A stretch of 41,851 nt of DNA, from positions 1 to 41,851 of the forward strand of contig JAAYDF010000196.1 in the NCBI GenBank assembly GCA_012729395.1. The letters are read 5' to 3'. Each line of letters opens with the position of its first letter. Position 1 is the stretch's first letter. This document shows, one piece after another, positions 33,615-41,756 of this stretch. Below the pieces are notes generated by a model that saw only the letters and a program-made list of their open reading frames with translations, searched no databases and was not told where the DNA came from. Origin of the DNA: Phycisphaerae bacterium (lineage in GTDB: Bacteria; Planctomycetota; Phycisphaerae; UBA1845; PWPN01). The position numbers and the translations under genes are program-made.

Positions 33615-36455
33615 ATGGGCAAAGACCGCGGCCGCGCCAAGAAGATCGGGCATATCGTGTCCCACACCCACTGGGACCGCGAATGGCGGTACCCCATCTG
33701 GGAAACGCGGATGATGCTCGTGGGCCTGGTGGACGAGCTGATCGAGGTGCTGGAGCGCGGCGACTATCCCGGCTTCCTCATGGACGGGCAATGTTCGCCC
33801 ATTCTGGACTATCTGGAGATGCGCCCACAGAATCGCGAGCGGGTGACCGCCCTGGTATCGGCGGGTAAGCTGTCCATCGGCCCGTGGTACACCCTGCCGG
33901 ACGAGTACCCGGTCGACGGCGAGGCCATGGTCCGCAACCTGCTCTGGGGCCGCCGGCTCAGCGAGCAGCTTGGCGGATGCATGAACATCGGGTACACCCC
34001 GTTCGGCTGGGGGCAGACGGCCCAGCTCGCGCAGATGTATGCCGGCTTCGGGATGGACGTTGCCCTGATCGGCAAGCGGGTGAGCAAGGATCGGGCCCCG
34101 CAGGCGGAGTTCTGCTGGCGCGGCCCGGATGGGACGGAGCTGCTGGCCACGCGGTTCGGCGAATGGGGCCGGCAGAACTTCTACTTCTATATTCATCTCT
34201 CCGCCCTCTTCGGCGTCGATCACCTCGGTCCCGGCTGGCGGTACACGTGGAACCAGGGCGGCACCACGTATCACCGCGCCAACCACGAGCAGTACGAGCA
34301 GGACCACTTCCGACTGGACGCCCCGACCGCCTGGCACCCCGACTACATCACCCCCGAGGTAATCGAGAAGGCCTGGCGGACGATGGATGAAAGTGTCCTG
34401 CCGGACGACCGGCTGATGATGAACGGCTGCGACTACACCGCCAGCCAGCCGATGTTCAAGGAGATGCTGGCGCGCATCAAGAAGGTTGATGCCGACCCGG
34501 ATCGGGACTGGGTCCATACCACGCTGCCGGCTTACGTGGACCTGATGCGCCGCAAGATCGACCGGGCCAAGCTGCGGGTGGTCGAGGGCGAGCTGCGCGA
34601 CGGGCCGGCCGGAGCCGTCACCGGCAATGCCCTGACCACGCGACTGCACCTCAAGCGACTCAACAAGAAGGCTCAGAACCTGCTGATCCGCTTCGCCGAG
34701 CCGTTGAGTGTGCTTGCCCGGCTGCACGGGGCGGCCTGGCCGGGCGAATTCCTGCGGGTCGCATGGGATAACCTGCTGACCTCGCATCCGCACGATTCGA
34801 TCAACGGTGTGACCCAGGACAAGACGACCGACGACGTCACCGCCCGGCTCAATCAGGTGATGGATCTCTCCCAATCGCTGGGCAACCGGGCGATGCAGGA
34901 GTTCATCAGCCGGATCGACCGCGACGGCTTTGCCGACGACGACGTGCTGCTTGTGGCGTTCAACCCGTTGCCCTACCCGCGGCGAGAGGTCGTGCGGGCG
35001 TGGGTCGATCTGACCGCCCCGGGCGACTGTCTGGCCTTCTGGCCGCTGGAGAGCATCGAGCTGCTCATGCACGACGCCGACGGCCGGCCGCTGGGCACGC
35101 AATGCCAGAGCAAGACGCAGCACATCGTCAGCGTGGCCGAGCTGCACACTCGGGCGTTCCCGTTCCCGATCGAGCGGCACCAGGTGTACTTCGACACCGG
35201 CGAGATCCCCGCCGGCGGGTACAAGGTCTTCCGTGCCGGCCGACGGCGAGGGCCCGCGGGCGTGCCCTGGGCCGGGTGCGAGGAGCGTACCGGCACGCTG
35301 TTGGCCGCCCCCAACGTGCTGGAGAATGAGTACCTCCGTGTGATGGTCAACCCGAACGGCACGTTTGACTTGACAGACAAGGAACGCCACCGCACTTACG
35401 CAGGCCTGAACTACTACGAGGATCGCGGCGAACATGGCGATTACTGGGCCAATCGCCGCCCGATGTTCAACCAGGTGCATGTCAGCCAGGGCTGTGCGGC
35501 ACGGATCTGGAGCGAATCGACCGGGCCGCTGCACGGCACGCTGGTCAGTGAGGTGACCATGCGGTTGCCGACCCGCGGCCTCAAGGAAGAGCAGCGGCGC
35601 GGCGACGGCTTGGCGGACCTGACCATCCGCACGGCCATCACGCTGCGGGCGGGCAGCCGGCAGGTCGACGTCGAGGTCGAGTTCGAGAATCGCCACGAGG
35701 ACCACTTCCTGCGGGCGATGTTCCCGACGGGGCTGAGCGCGGCCGACCACGCCGACGCTGGCGGGCATTTCATCGTCGATCGACGTCCGATCCGCCCGCA
35801 GGGGCCTGCTGAGGAAAGTGTCTGGCCCGACATGGCCACACTGCCGCACAACAACTTCGTCGACGTCAGCGATGGCGAATGTGGGTTGGCGTTCCTCAAC
35901 GACAGCCTCACCGAGTACGAGGTCGGCGATACGCCGGAGCGGGTGGTCGCGCTCTCGCTGTTGCGGAGCGTGCGCAACTGGGTGTGCACGGAAATGCGCT
36001 GCGGCTCGGAATGGCCGACGCAAAAGGGCGGACAATGCATGGGGAAGCATCACATCCGCTACGCCCTGCTGCCGCACGGTGGAAGATGGGACGAAGCCGG
36101 CGTGGCCCCGGCTGCCGAGCGGTTCAATGTGCCTCTGCGGCTGGTGCAGACCCGCACCGGCCCCGGCACGCTGCCCGCGGGCCAGGCCTCGTTGTTCGCG
36201 ATCGACAATCAACTGCTGCGCTTCAGCGCCCTCAAGAGAACCGAGGACCGCGAGACGGTCATCGTGCGGCTGTACAACCCGACCCACAAGCCGCAACAGG
36301 GCCGCCTGCGCTTCCTGGCTCCCATGGCTCGCGCCTGGCTGACCGACCTCAACGAAGAGCGGATCAGCGAGATCGCACTGGCCGACGACGGAACCATCCC
36401 CGTCACCGCCGCCCCGTACAAAATCGTCACCATCGAGCTGGAGCCGAGAAAGTGA
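33615..36455 (+). CDS. GH38 alpha-mannosidase family protein with apparent loss of the nucleophile
   Basis: A 946-residue protein of glycoside hydrolase family 38 architecture: N-terminal catalytic barrel, three-helix region and a long C-terminal beta-sandwich part (LENEYLRVMVNPNGTFDL on). The zinc motif HTHWDREW (H19, D21) and the later HPHDSINGV (391-399) are present. However, where active GH38 enzymes have GY.PDSFG...Q, with Asp as nucleophile and zinc ligand, this protein reads GYTPFGWGQTAQLAQ (126-140), putting Phe130 at the nucleophile position. It may use another residue, have another activity, or be a binding protein. There is no signal peptide, so it is probably cytoplasmic. AGAAGGAGAG lies upstream of the ATG. 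The HAD phosphatase follows 160 bp later on the same strand. Confidence 0.88.
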   Translation: MGKDRGRAKKIGHIVSHTHWDREWRYPIWETRMMLVGLVDELIEVLERGDYPGFLMDGQCSPILDYLEMRPQNRERVTALVSAGKLSIGPWYTLPDEYPVDGEAMVRNLLWGRRLSEQLGGCMNIGYTPFGWGQTAQLAQMYAGFGMDVALIGKRVSKDRAPQAEFCWRGPDGTELLATRFGEWGRQNFYFYIHLSALFGVDHLGPGWRYTWNQGGTTYHRANHEQYEQDHFRLDAPTAWHPDYITPEVIEKAWRTMDESVLPDDRLMMNGCDYTASQPMFKEMLARIKKVDADPDRDWVHTTLPAYVDLMRRKIDRAKLRVVEGELRDGPAGAVTGNALTTRLHLKRLNKKAQNLLIRFAEPLSVLARLHGAAWPGEFLRVAWDNLLTSHPHDSINGVTQDKTTDDVTARLNQVMDLSQSLGNRAMQEFISRIDRDGFADDDVLLVAFNPLPYPRREVVRAWVDLTAPGDCLAFWPLESIELLMHDADGRPLGTQCQSKTQHIVSVAELHTRAFPFPIERHQVYFDTGEIPAGGYKVFRAGRRRGPAGVPWAGCEERTGTLLAAPNVLENEYLRVMVNPNGTFDLTDKERHRTYAGLNYYEDRGEHGDYWANRRPMFNQVHVSQGCAARIWSESTGPLHGTLVSEVTMRLPTRGLKEEQRRGDGLADLTIRTAITLRAGSRQVDVEVEFENRHEDHFLRAMFPTGLSAADHADAGGHFIVDRRPIRPQGPAEESVWPDMATLPHNNFVDVSDGECGLAFLNDSLTEYEVGDTPERVVALSLLRSVRNWVCTEMRCGSEWPTQKGGQCMGKHHIRYALLPHGGRWDEAGVAPAAERFNVPLRLVQTRTGPGTLPAGQASLFAIDNQLLRFSALKRTEDRETVIVRLYNPTHKPQQGRLRFLAPMARAWLTDLNEERISEIALADDGTIPVTAAPYKIVTIELEPRK

Positions 36456-36472
36456 GCAGAGCAACAAACGAG

Positions 36473-36537
36473 CCCGGGATGACAATCCCCGGTTTATGTC
36501 TGACGGCGTATGTGCCCGGAATAACCATCCGCGGTTC
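36473..36537. repeat. Two copies of a 23-bp dispersed motif between GH38 and HAD genes
   Basis: GCCCGGGATGACAATCCCCG plus GTT (36473-36495) and GCCCGGAATAACCATCCGCG plus GTT (36515-36537) align with about four differences. A third, inverted copy is at 29995-30017. Each is an imperfect palindrome centred on the AT-rich middle (CCGGG...CCCGG). Confidence 0.65.
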
Positions 36538-36615
36538 ACGCGCGGCAGCGAGCAACGCACCGTCTGAATCACACGCCCCGGCTCGCCTCTTCGCGGCCCG
36601 GCAAACGGAGTACTC

Positions 36616-37629
36616 ATGGCAGTTCTCGTGAACATCCCTGGTCTGGGACCGATGCCCGATGACGGCGGACTGGTTCCACTAACCGCCTCCAGCGACGGCC
36701 GATTTCACACTAACCGCGACGGCGTCGTCTCCATCACCGCCACCGGCGATCGCAAGGTCGAGTTCGTCGCCTTTGTCGATCACAGCCTGGCCTGCGTCCG
36801 CTCAGCCATGGGTTACCCCGCCTGGTACCCCGTGCACCCCGTACGTGTCGACCGGCCGGTCAAGGCCGTGCTGATGGACCTCGACGGCACCAGCGTTCGC
36901 AGCGAGGAGTTCTGGGTCTGGATCATCGAGCTGACCACCGCCAGCCTGCTCGGCGATGCCAGCTTCAAGCTCGATCCCGCCGATCTGCCCTACGTCTCCG
37001 GGCACAGCGTGTCCGAGCACCTGCAATACTGCATCCGCAAGTACTGCCCGGGCCGCAGCGTGGAGGAGGCCCGTAGCTACTACTTCGAGCACACCGACCG
37101 CGAGATGCGGGCCATTCTCGACGGCCGCGGCCGAGCCAACGCCTTCACTCCCACCCCCGGGCTCAAGGCGTTTCTGCTCGCCCTCAAAGAGCGGGGCATC
37201 CGCATCGGCCTGGTGACCTCGGGCCTCTACGAGAAGGCCTGGCCCGAGATCGTCTCCGCGTTCCGCACACTGGATCTGGGCGACCCGCGCGACTTCTACG
37301 ACGCGATCGTCACGGCCGGCTTCGCCATCCGCAAGGGTCAGGCGGGTACGCTCGGCGAACTATCGCCCAAGCCGCACCCCTGGCTTTACGCGGAAACCTG
37401 CCGCGTCGGCCTCGGGATCGATTTCAGCGATCGCCACCACGTCATCGGCATCGAGGATAGCGGCGCTGGGGTATGCTCGATCCGCCTCGCGGGCTTCGCC
37501 ACCATCGGCGTGGCCGGCGGCAACATCATCGAAAGCGGCACCCGGCCCCTGTGCGACCACTACTGCCACGACTTCGACGAGATTCTGGGCGTCATCGCGG
37601 CATCCGAAGGGAGTGTACCAGCAGGTTAA
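36616..37629 (+). CDS. HAD-superfamily phosphatase with an N-terminal extension
   Basis: A 337-residue protein. Residues 1-80 are a small beta-rich extension (LTASSDGRFHTNRDGVVSITA). The HAD core follows: motif I DLDGT (88-92: D88 nucleophile, D90 acid/base), motif II LVTSG (201-205), the motif III lysine in ELSPKPHPWLY, and motif IV GIEDSGAGVCSIRLAG. The long cap between motifs I and II makes it a beta-phosphoglucomutase/phosphatase-like subtype. Likely a sugar-phosphate phosphatase or mutase in the cytoplasm; the substrate is unknown. Its position between the GH38-like gene and a PfkB kinase supports a sugar role. GGAG lies 5 bp before the ATG. Confidence 0.83.
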   Translation: MAVLVNIPGLGPMPDDGGLVPLTASSDGRFHTNRDGVVSITATGDRKVEFVAFVDHSLACVRSAMGYPAWYPVHPVRVDRPVKAVLMDLDGTSVRSEEFWVWIIELTTASLLGDASFKLDPADLPYVSGHSVSEHLQYCIRKYCPGRSVEEARSYYFEHTDREMRAILDGRGRANAFTPTPGLKAFLLALKERGIRIGLVTSGLYEKAWPEIVSAFRTLDLGDPRDFYDAIVTAGFAIRKGQAGTLGELSPKPHPWLYAETCRVGLGIDFSDRHHVIGIEDSGAGVCSIRLAGFATIGVAGGNIIESGTRPLCDHYCHDFDEILGVIAASEGSVPAG

Positions 37630-37668
37630 TCATTCAAGAGCTCAAGCGGAATCGAGCCAAGAAGTGGT

Positions 37669-37771
37669 GAACCACAAAGACACCAAGGCGCAAAGATAGG
37701 GAGCCGATCCTGGCAGTCAGGTGGAGGATTGAACGACATGATCTTCTTGGTGTCTTTGTGTCTTCGTGGTC
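37669..37771. repeat. Palindromic element, copy 2 of 3, upstream of the GxxExxY gene
   Basis: Left arm 37669-37695 (GAACCACAAAGACACCAAGG...) and right arm 37743-37771 (...GGTGTCTTTGTGTCTTCGTG GT) are imperfect inverted repeats around a centre of about 47 bp. It is 103 bp long and closely matches the element at 38228-38331 and, less closely, 361-454. Confidence 0.85.
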
Positions 37772-37810
37772 AATCCACATCACACAAGCGACCACAGGAG
37801 GTTTCAATCA

Positions 37811-38215
37811 GTGAGCAAGTTCCACTCAGCACAGCCCATCCCGGATGACGTGAATGCTGTCGCGAAGATCGTCGTGGACGCGGCTTTCCGGGTTCATTCG
37901 ACACTCGGCCCCGGCCTGCTGGAAAAAGTCTACGAGACATGCCTTGCCTACGAGCTTCGGAAGCGGGGCCTGACGGTCCATACACAGGTTGAGTTGCCCG
38001 TGATCTACGATGGCGTGCATCTCGATGCGGGTATGCGAATCGACATGATCGTTGCCGAGAATCTCCTGATTGAGTTGAAGGCGGTCGAAATGATCCTGCC
38101 GGTGCACAAGGCCCAGCTCCTGACCTACCTGAAGCTGACTGGACACCGGCTCGGGCTGCTAATTAACTTTAACGTGCCCATCATCAGGGATGGCATCGAC
38201 CGACTCGCGTTGTGA
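37811..38215 (+). CDS. GxxExxY protein, PD-(D/E)XK nuclease-like
   Basis: A 134-residue protein of the GxxExxY family (PDDEXK_3 type). The naming motif is GLLEKVY (G35, E38, Y41). The nuclease-like core is RIDMIVAENLLIELKAV, with D78 and E88-x-K90 as the putative metal and catalytic residues, followed by KAQLLTYLKLTGHRLGLLINF, the family's conserved C-terminal block. Biochemical function of the family is not established as far as I know. A GTG start at 37811 is chosen because AGGAGG lies just upstream; a longer frame from an ATG at 37766 runs into the palindromic element. The gene sits 40 bp after one palindromic element and 13 bp before another, and it splits two sugar-metabolism genes, which suggests that gene and elements arrived together. 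Confidence 0.88.
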   Translation: MSKFHSAQPIPDDVNAVAKIVVDAAFRVHSTLGPGLLEKVYETCLAYELRKRGLTVHTQVELPVIYDGVHLDAGMRIDMIVAENLLIELKAVEMILPVHKAQLLTYLKLTGHRLGLLINFNVPIIRDGIDRLAL

Positions 38216-38227
38216 ACGGTATGAGAT

Positions 38228-38331
38228 GAACCACCAAGACACAAAGACACAAAAACAGCCCGCCATCGCTGGTCATCGGATACAAGGTCAGCCATCGTGA
38301 TCTTCTTTGTGTCTTCGTGTCTTTGTGGTTC
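38228..38331. repeat. Palindromic element, copy 3 of 3, downstream of the GxxExxY gene
   Basis: Left arm 38228-38254 (GAACCACCAAGACACAAAGA...) and right arm 38301-38331 (...TGTGTCTTCGTGTCTTTGTG GTTC) are imperfect inverted repeats with a centre of about 46 bp. It has the same orientation and length as the copy at 37669-37771. Confidence 0.85.
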
Positions 38332-38373
38332 AAACTCCTTCGGAGCGAGCACAGTCAGTGACGAGGATGCGTA

Positions 38374-39564
38374 ATGACTCACAAATCGTTTGACGTGGCC
38401 GCGGCGGGCCATATTTGTCTCGACATCATTCCCAAGTTCCGCGACACCGGCGCGCGGGCGATCGGGGAGATCCTGACACCGGGCAAGCTGGTCAACGTCG
38501 GACCGGTCGCGACCTGCACCGGCGGGCCGGTCTCCAACACCGGGATCGGGCTGCACAAGCTCGGCATGAGCGTACGTTTCATGACCAAGGTCGGCGACGA
38601 CGCGTTCGGCGCGGCGGTCACCGAACGGCTGGCCGCCCTGGCCGCTACCGAAGGCGTCAAAGTCGAGAAGGGCGGGCACACCTCCTACACGGTGGCCCTC
38701 GCCCCACCGGGCATCGATCGCATCTTCCTGCATCATCCGGGCACCAACGACACGTTCGACAGCCGCGACGTGGACTACGCCCTGGTGGGCCGGGCGCGGC
38801 ATTTTCACCTCGGCTACCCGCCGCTGATGAAGACCTTGTTCGCCAACGAAGGCGATGAGTTGGCGGCCATCTTCCGGCAGGCCCAACAGGCTGGGGCCAC
38901 CACCTCGCTGGATATGTCCCTGCCCGACCCCGATTCCGAATCCGGCCGAGCCCCCTGGGACCGCATCCTTCGCAAGACCCTGCCGCATGTGAACATCTTC
39001 CTGCCGAGCATCGAGGAGGCCGTATTCATGACCCAGCCTGAGCGGCTCCGGCAAATGAAGGCCGAGCACGGCGGCGGGGAGTTGATCGACTACTTCGACG
39101 CCGCCGACTACAGCGAGCTGTCTGATCGGTTCCTGGCTTACGGCAGCAAGGTCGTCGCTCTCAAATCCGGACACCGCGGGTTTTACGTCCGCACCGGCAA
39201 TGCGACGGACCTCGCCGGCATGGGGCGTGCTCGACCGGGCGACATGACCAACTGGGCCGACCGCGAGTTATGGTGCCCCGCCTATCACGTCGATCCGATC
39301 GCCAGCGCGACGGGTTCGGGCGACTCGTCGATTGCCGGCTTCCTGGCCGCGTTCCTCCGCGGCGAGACCATCGAACGCACGCTCAAGTATGCCAACACCG
39401 TCGGCAGCCTGAATCTCACCGAGCTGGACGCCTTGAGCGGGCTGAAGGATTGGCCGGAAACCACCCGGCTCATGGAAGACCGCTCGCGACCGCTGAACCG
39501 CTTCGCGATGACCGCCCCCGGCTGGCGGTTCGACGAAAGCCTGCTGATGTGGGTGAAACGCTGA
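38374..39564 (+). CDS. PfkB-family carbohydrate kinase
   Basis: A 396-residue ribokinase/PfkB-type sugar kinase. N-terminal substrate region FDVAAAGHICLDIIPKF (6-22), the glycine-rich TGGPVSNTGIGLHKLG (49-64), and the ATP site/anion hole ATGSGDSSIAGF (312-323) with D317 as catalytic base. Slightly longer than typical members (about 300-330) because of insertions around residues 190-250 and a C-terminal extension (RFAMTAPGWRFDE). The substrate cannot be told; fructose, ribose, keto-deoxy sugars or nucleosides are all possible. GAGGATGCGTA precedes the ATG at 38374, and the start lies 42 bp after a palindromic element. It converges on the metallophosphoesterase gene. Confidence 0.9.
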   Translation: MTHKSFDVAAAGHICLDIIPKFRDTGARAIGEILTPGKLVNVGPVATCTGGPVSNTGIGLHKLGMSVRFMTKVGDDAFGAAVTERLAALAATEGVKVEKGGHTSYTVALAPPGIDRIFLHHPGTNDTFDSRDVDYALVGRARHFHLGYPPLMKTLFANEGDELAAIFRQAQQAGATTSLDMSLPDPDSESGRAPWDRILRKTLPHVNIFLPSIEEAVFMTQPERLRQMKAEHGGGELIDYFDAADYSELSDRFLAYGSKVVALKSGHRGFYVRTGNATDLAGMGRARPGDMTNWADRELWCPAYHVDPIASATGSGDSSIAGFLAAFLRGETIERTLKYANTVGSLNLTELDALSGLKDWPETTRLMEDRSRPLNRFAMTAPGWRFDESLLMWVKR

Positions 39565-39620
39565 GAACCTGACGCCCTGCACCGGCGAGAGCATCCACGC
39601 GATCATCCGCGAGAACGCCG

Positions 39621-39720
39621 GCGAGCCGCCGGGTTTATCCCGGCGCTTTTCGCGAGAACGCCATGGGCACAGCCCGGCGCTTTTCGCGAGAAAGGCGGGG
39701 ATAAACCCCGCCGCTCGCAC
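39621..39720. repeat. Inverted repeat element between convergent genes
   Basis: GCGAGCCGCCGGGTTTATCC (39621-39640, continuing CGGCG) and its approximate reverse complement (39694-39717, GGCGGGGATAAACCCCGCCG then CTCGC) surround two direct copies of CCCGGCGCTTTTCGCGAGAA. The pfkB and phosphoesterase genes converge here, so it may serve as a shared 3' structure. The remaining bases to 39805 contain repeated TCATCACT and TGAGCAC words and no gene. Confidence 0.75.
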
Positions 39721-39805
39721 GTGGGCTCGCAACCGCGGTTTCACGCTTGGGGCCCGTTCACGCCCCCTCGTCATTCAGCCCTTAGTGCTCATCACTGAGC
39801 ACTCA

Positions 39806-40759
39806 TCACTCATTCCGCACCGGCAGTGCCAGCGGCAACGTGAACTCGCTGTCCTCGTCAGTCTCGAACTGATCGAGCGTCGGCGAGTAGGTACGCACCC
39901 GGATCACCCCCTCGGCCGGCTCGAAACGCATGATCCGCAACCATCCATCGCCGCCGTGGGAGCGTTTCTGATAATCGGCCAGGACCTCGAGCACCTGCCC
40001 GCCGGCGTCGTTGATCGAGATCTGGCGGTACTCCACCGTTCGCCCTTCGTGCCCGCAGAGCACCATGAAGATCTGCGGGTTCACGCGGATCAACTTGTCG
40101 AACACCTCCTCGCCTGAGTTGCCGCCCTTGCGAAACCCGCGGCGCGGTTTTCGACCGATGCCTTCCCGCCCGCGCAGATAGATATGCGTCGAGACGATCG
40201 CCGCCCGGTCCGGATGCCTCCGCAGCACATCCGTCGCCCAGGCGATGGCTTCGTCGGGGATGTCGCCCTCCAGGTGCAGGAATATGAAATCGCTGCCGCC
40301 GGCCCGGAACAACTGATACGAGTTCAGCCCGTTGGCCGACGCCCCGCCGAACCACGCGTACTTCTGGAATCGTTGCGGGCCAAAGTGACGGACGAATGTC
40401 TCCGCGACTCCGTTAGCGTCGCCGGACTGGTCGTAATCATGATTGCCGATGGCCACCGCCCAGGGCACCACGCCGTCCAGCCTGGACATGGCTTCGTCGG
40501 CCACCGTCCACTGCGGCATATCCTTGGCTCCTTTATTGATGATGTCGCCGATGTGCGTCACAAAGACAATGTTCTCCTTGTGGACATTGCGGCAAATCCA
40601 CTCCGTCTGGGCGTGAAACTGCGCCGGGTGGGCTTCGCTGTACTTCTGCGTGTCCGGCAACATGACGATCGCGAACGGCCCCTCGTCCGGCCGCGTGCAA
40701 CCCCAAGCCGACACCGCCAGTAGCAGACACGCATGGAGCCAGAACTTCATCGTCTTCAT
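39806..40759 (-). CDS. Exported calcineurin-like metallophosphoesterase, probable lipoprotein
   Basis: A 317-residue metallophosphoesterase. Metal-binding motifs in order: LPDTQ (34-38), HIGDIIN, AIGNHDY (GNHD), a histidine in IVSTHIYL, and LCGHEGRTVEYR. The N-terminus FWLHACLLLAVSAWGC has a hydrophobic signal ending in a cysteine (C21), so it is likely lipidated, although Trp at -2 makes the lipobox atypical. It probably hydrolyses a phosphoester in the periplasm; the substrate is unknown. GGAGG lies about 9 bp before the ATG at 40759, and a second ATG three codons in is possible. The VTT membrane gene is upstream on the same strand, 73 bp away, so the two may be co-transcribed. Confidence 0.88.
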   Translation of the reverse strand: MKTMKFWLHACLLLAVSAWGCTRPDEGPFAIVMLPDTQKYSEAHPAQFHAQTEWICRNVHKENIVFVTHIGDIINKGAKDMPQWTVADEAMSRLDGVVPWAVAIGNHDYDQSGDANGVAETFVRHFGPQRFQKYAWFGGASANGLNSYQLFRAGGSDFIFLHLEGDIPDEAIAWATDVLRRHPDRAAIVSTHIYLRGREGIGRKPRRGFRKGGNSGEEVFDKLIRVNPQIFMVLCGHEGRTVEYRQISINDAGGQVLEVLADYQKRSHGGDGWLRIMRFEPAEGVIRVRTYSPTLDQFETDEDSEFTLPLALPVRNE

Positions 40760-40832
40760 CTGCCGTGGTCCTCCATCTCTTCGGATGCCTGTCGACTTCC
40801 AAGTCCGGCCGCCACGAAGCGGCGATCATATG

Positions 40833-41714
40833 CTACCGCTGATCGACATCGACTTCCGGGGACGTTGGAGCGGTCACCCGGGCGATCGCCTGGTTGGCCA
40901 GCGTGCCGATGATCCCGATCACGATCAACGCGACCACGATCCCGCCGACCCAGAACCACGTCTGCCCCCTGTTGGAGAAATCGAGCTCGGAGAGCTGGGC
41001 GCCGATGAGGGCGGCAATGATGGTTCGCGGAGCCAATCCGATTAGTGTGCCGAGCCCGTAGGCCACCGGGTGCACCCGGGTAGCCGCGAGTACCAAATTG
41101 GTCATGGCGAACGGCGAGTTCGGCGGAATGCGAAGCAGCGTGATGATCAGTAGCGTCTTCCAGAAGCTACCGCCGATGAGCGCATCACATACCGCCTTCC
41201 ACTTGGGCTGCTCTCCGATGAGCCGGACAACACGATCACCGGCGGCCCGGCGAGCCACCAGATAGGCGAGCAACGACCCGACGACAATACCCGTCATGGC
41301 CGCTGTCGAACCAGCCAGCCGCCCGAACGCCCACCCCCCCATCACCGACTGCGCGTAGGTCGGCAGCAGCGCCAGGCCTGCGCACACCGCGAAGCCGACC
41401 ACATAGATCGCCAGACCCAGATCGCCCTGGGATTGCAGCCAATGCCCGGTCCACTTCAACGAGCCCAGCAAAACGAGACCGCTGATGGCCGGCATCGTCG
41501 CCGCGACCACCGCCAACGGCCCCACCGGGCCAAGCCGGCGCAAAATCACCCTCAGGGCCAGGCTGTCCGACCCGGCAATCGCCGGACTATCCGCCTCCGC
41601 ACCCGAAAGAGGCGGAACACCATCGCATGAGTTCTGCGAGGGATCGGGATCACTCAAAGACGAACCAGGGCTGTCCGTTGCGAGAGGCTTCGACTTATCA
41701 GGGATGGTTTCCAT
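40833..41714 (-). CDS. TVP38/TMEM64-family (VTT, SNARE-associated) membrane protein
   Basis: A 293-residue inner-membrane protein of the VTT/DedA superfamily. A polar, Ser/Pro-rich N-terminal 55 residues is followed by TM segments (LAVVAATMPAISGLVLLG; LGLAIYVVGFAVCAGLALLP), the family core GGWAFGRLAGSTAAMTGIVV, then the re-entrant region LLIITLLRIPPNSPFAMTNLVL, RTIIAALIGAQL, and a last TM (WVGGIVVALIVIGIIGTLA). The conserved arginine and proline in LLRIPPNSPF are typical. Bacterial members are linked to lipid scrambling/transport and membrane homeostasis. The ATG at 41714 is taken as the start; the GGT/GAAACC upstream is weak. Confidence 0.87.
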   Translation of the reverse strand: METIPDKSKPLATDSPGSSLSDPDPSQNSCDGVPPLSGAEADSPAIAGSDSLALRVILRRLGPVGPLAVVAATMPAISGLVLLGSLKWTGHWLQSQGDLGLAIYVVGFAVCAGLALLPTYAQSVMGGWAFGRLAGSTAAMTGIVVGSLLAYLVARRAAGDRVVRLIGEQPKWKAVCDALIGGSFWKTLLIITLLRIPPNSPFAMTNLVLAATRVHPVAYGLGTLIGLAPRTIIAALIGAQLSELDFSNRGQTWFWVGGIVVALIVIGIIGTLANQAIARVTAPTSPEVDVDQR

Positions 41715-41756
41715 AGCATGCGGTTCGGCGTGGCAGCCCTATCTGGCTCTTTCTGG

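Noticed and set aside
33525-36635. A 1036-codon open frame on the minus strand opposite the GH38-like gene
   Set aside because: It mirrors the GH38 codons in a GC-rich genome, has biased Arg/His/Pro composition and no recognisable domain, while the plus-strand frame carries clear family motifs.
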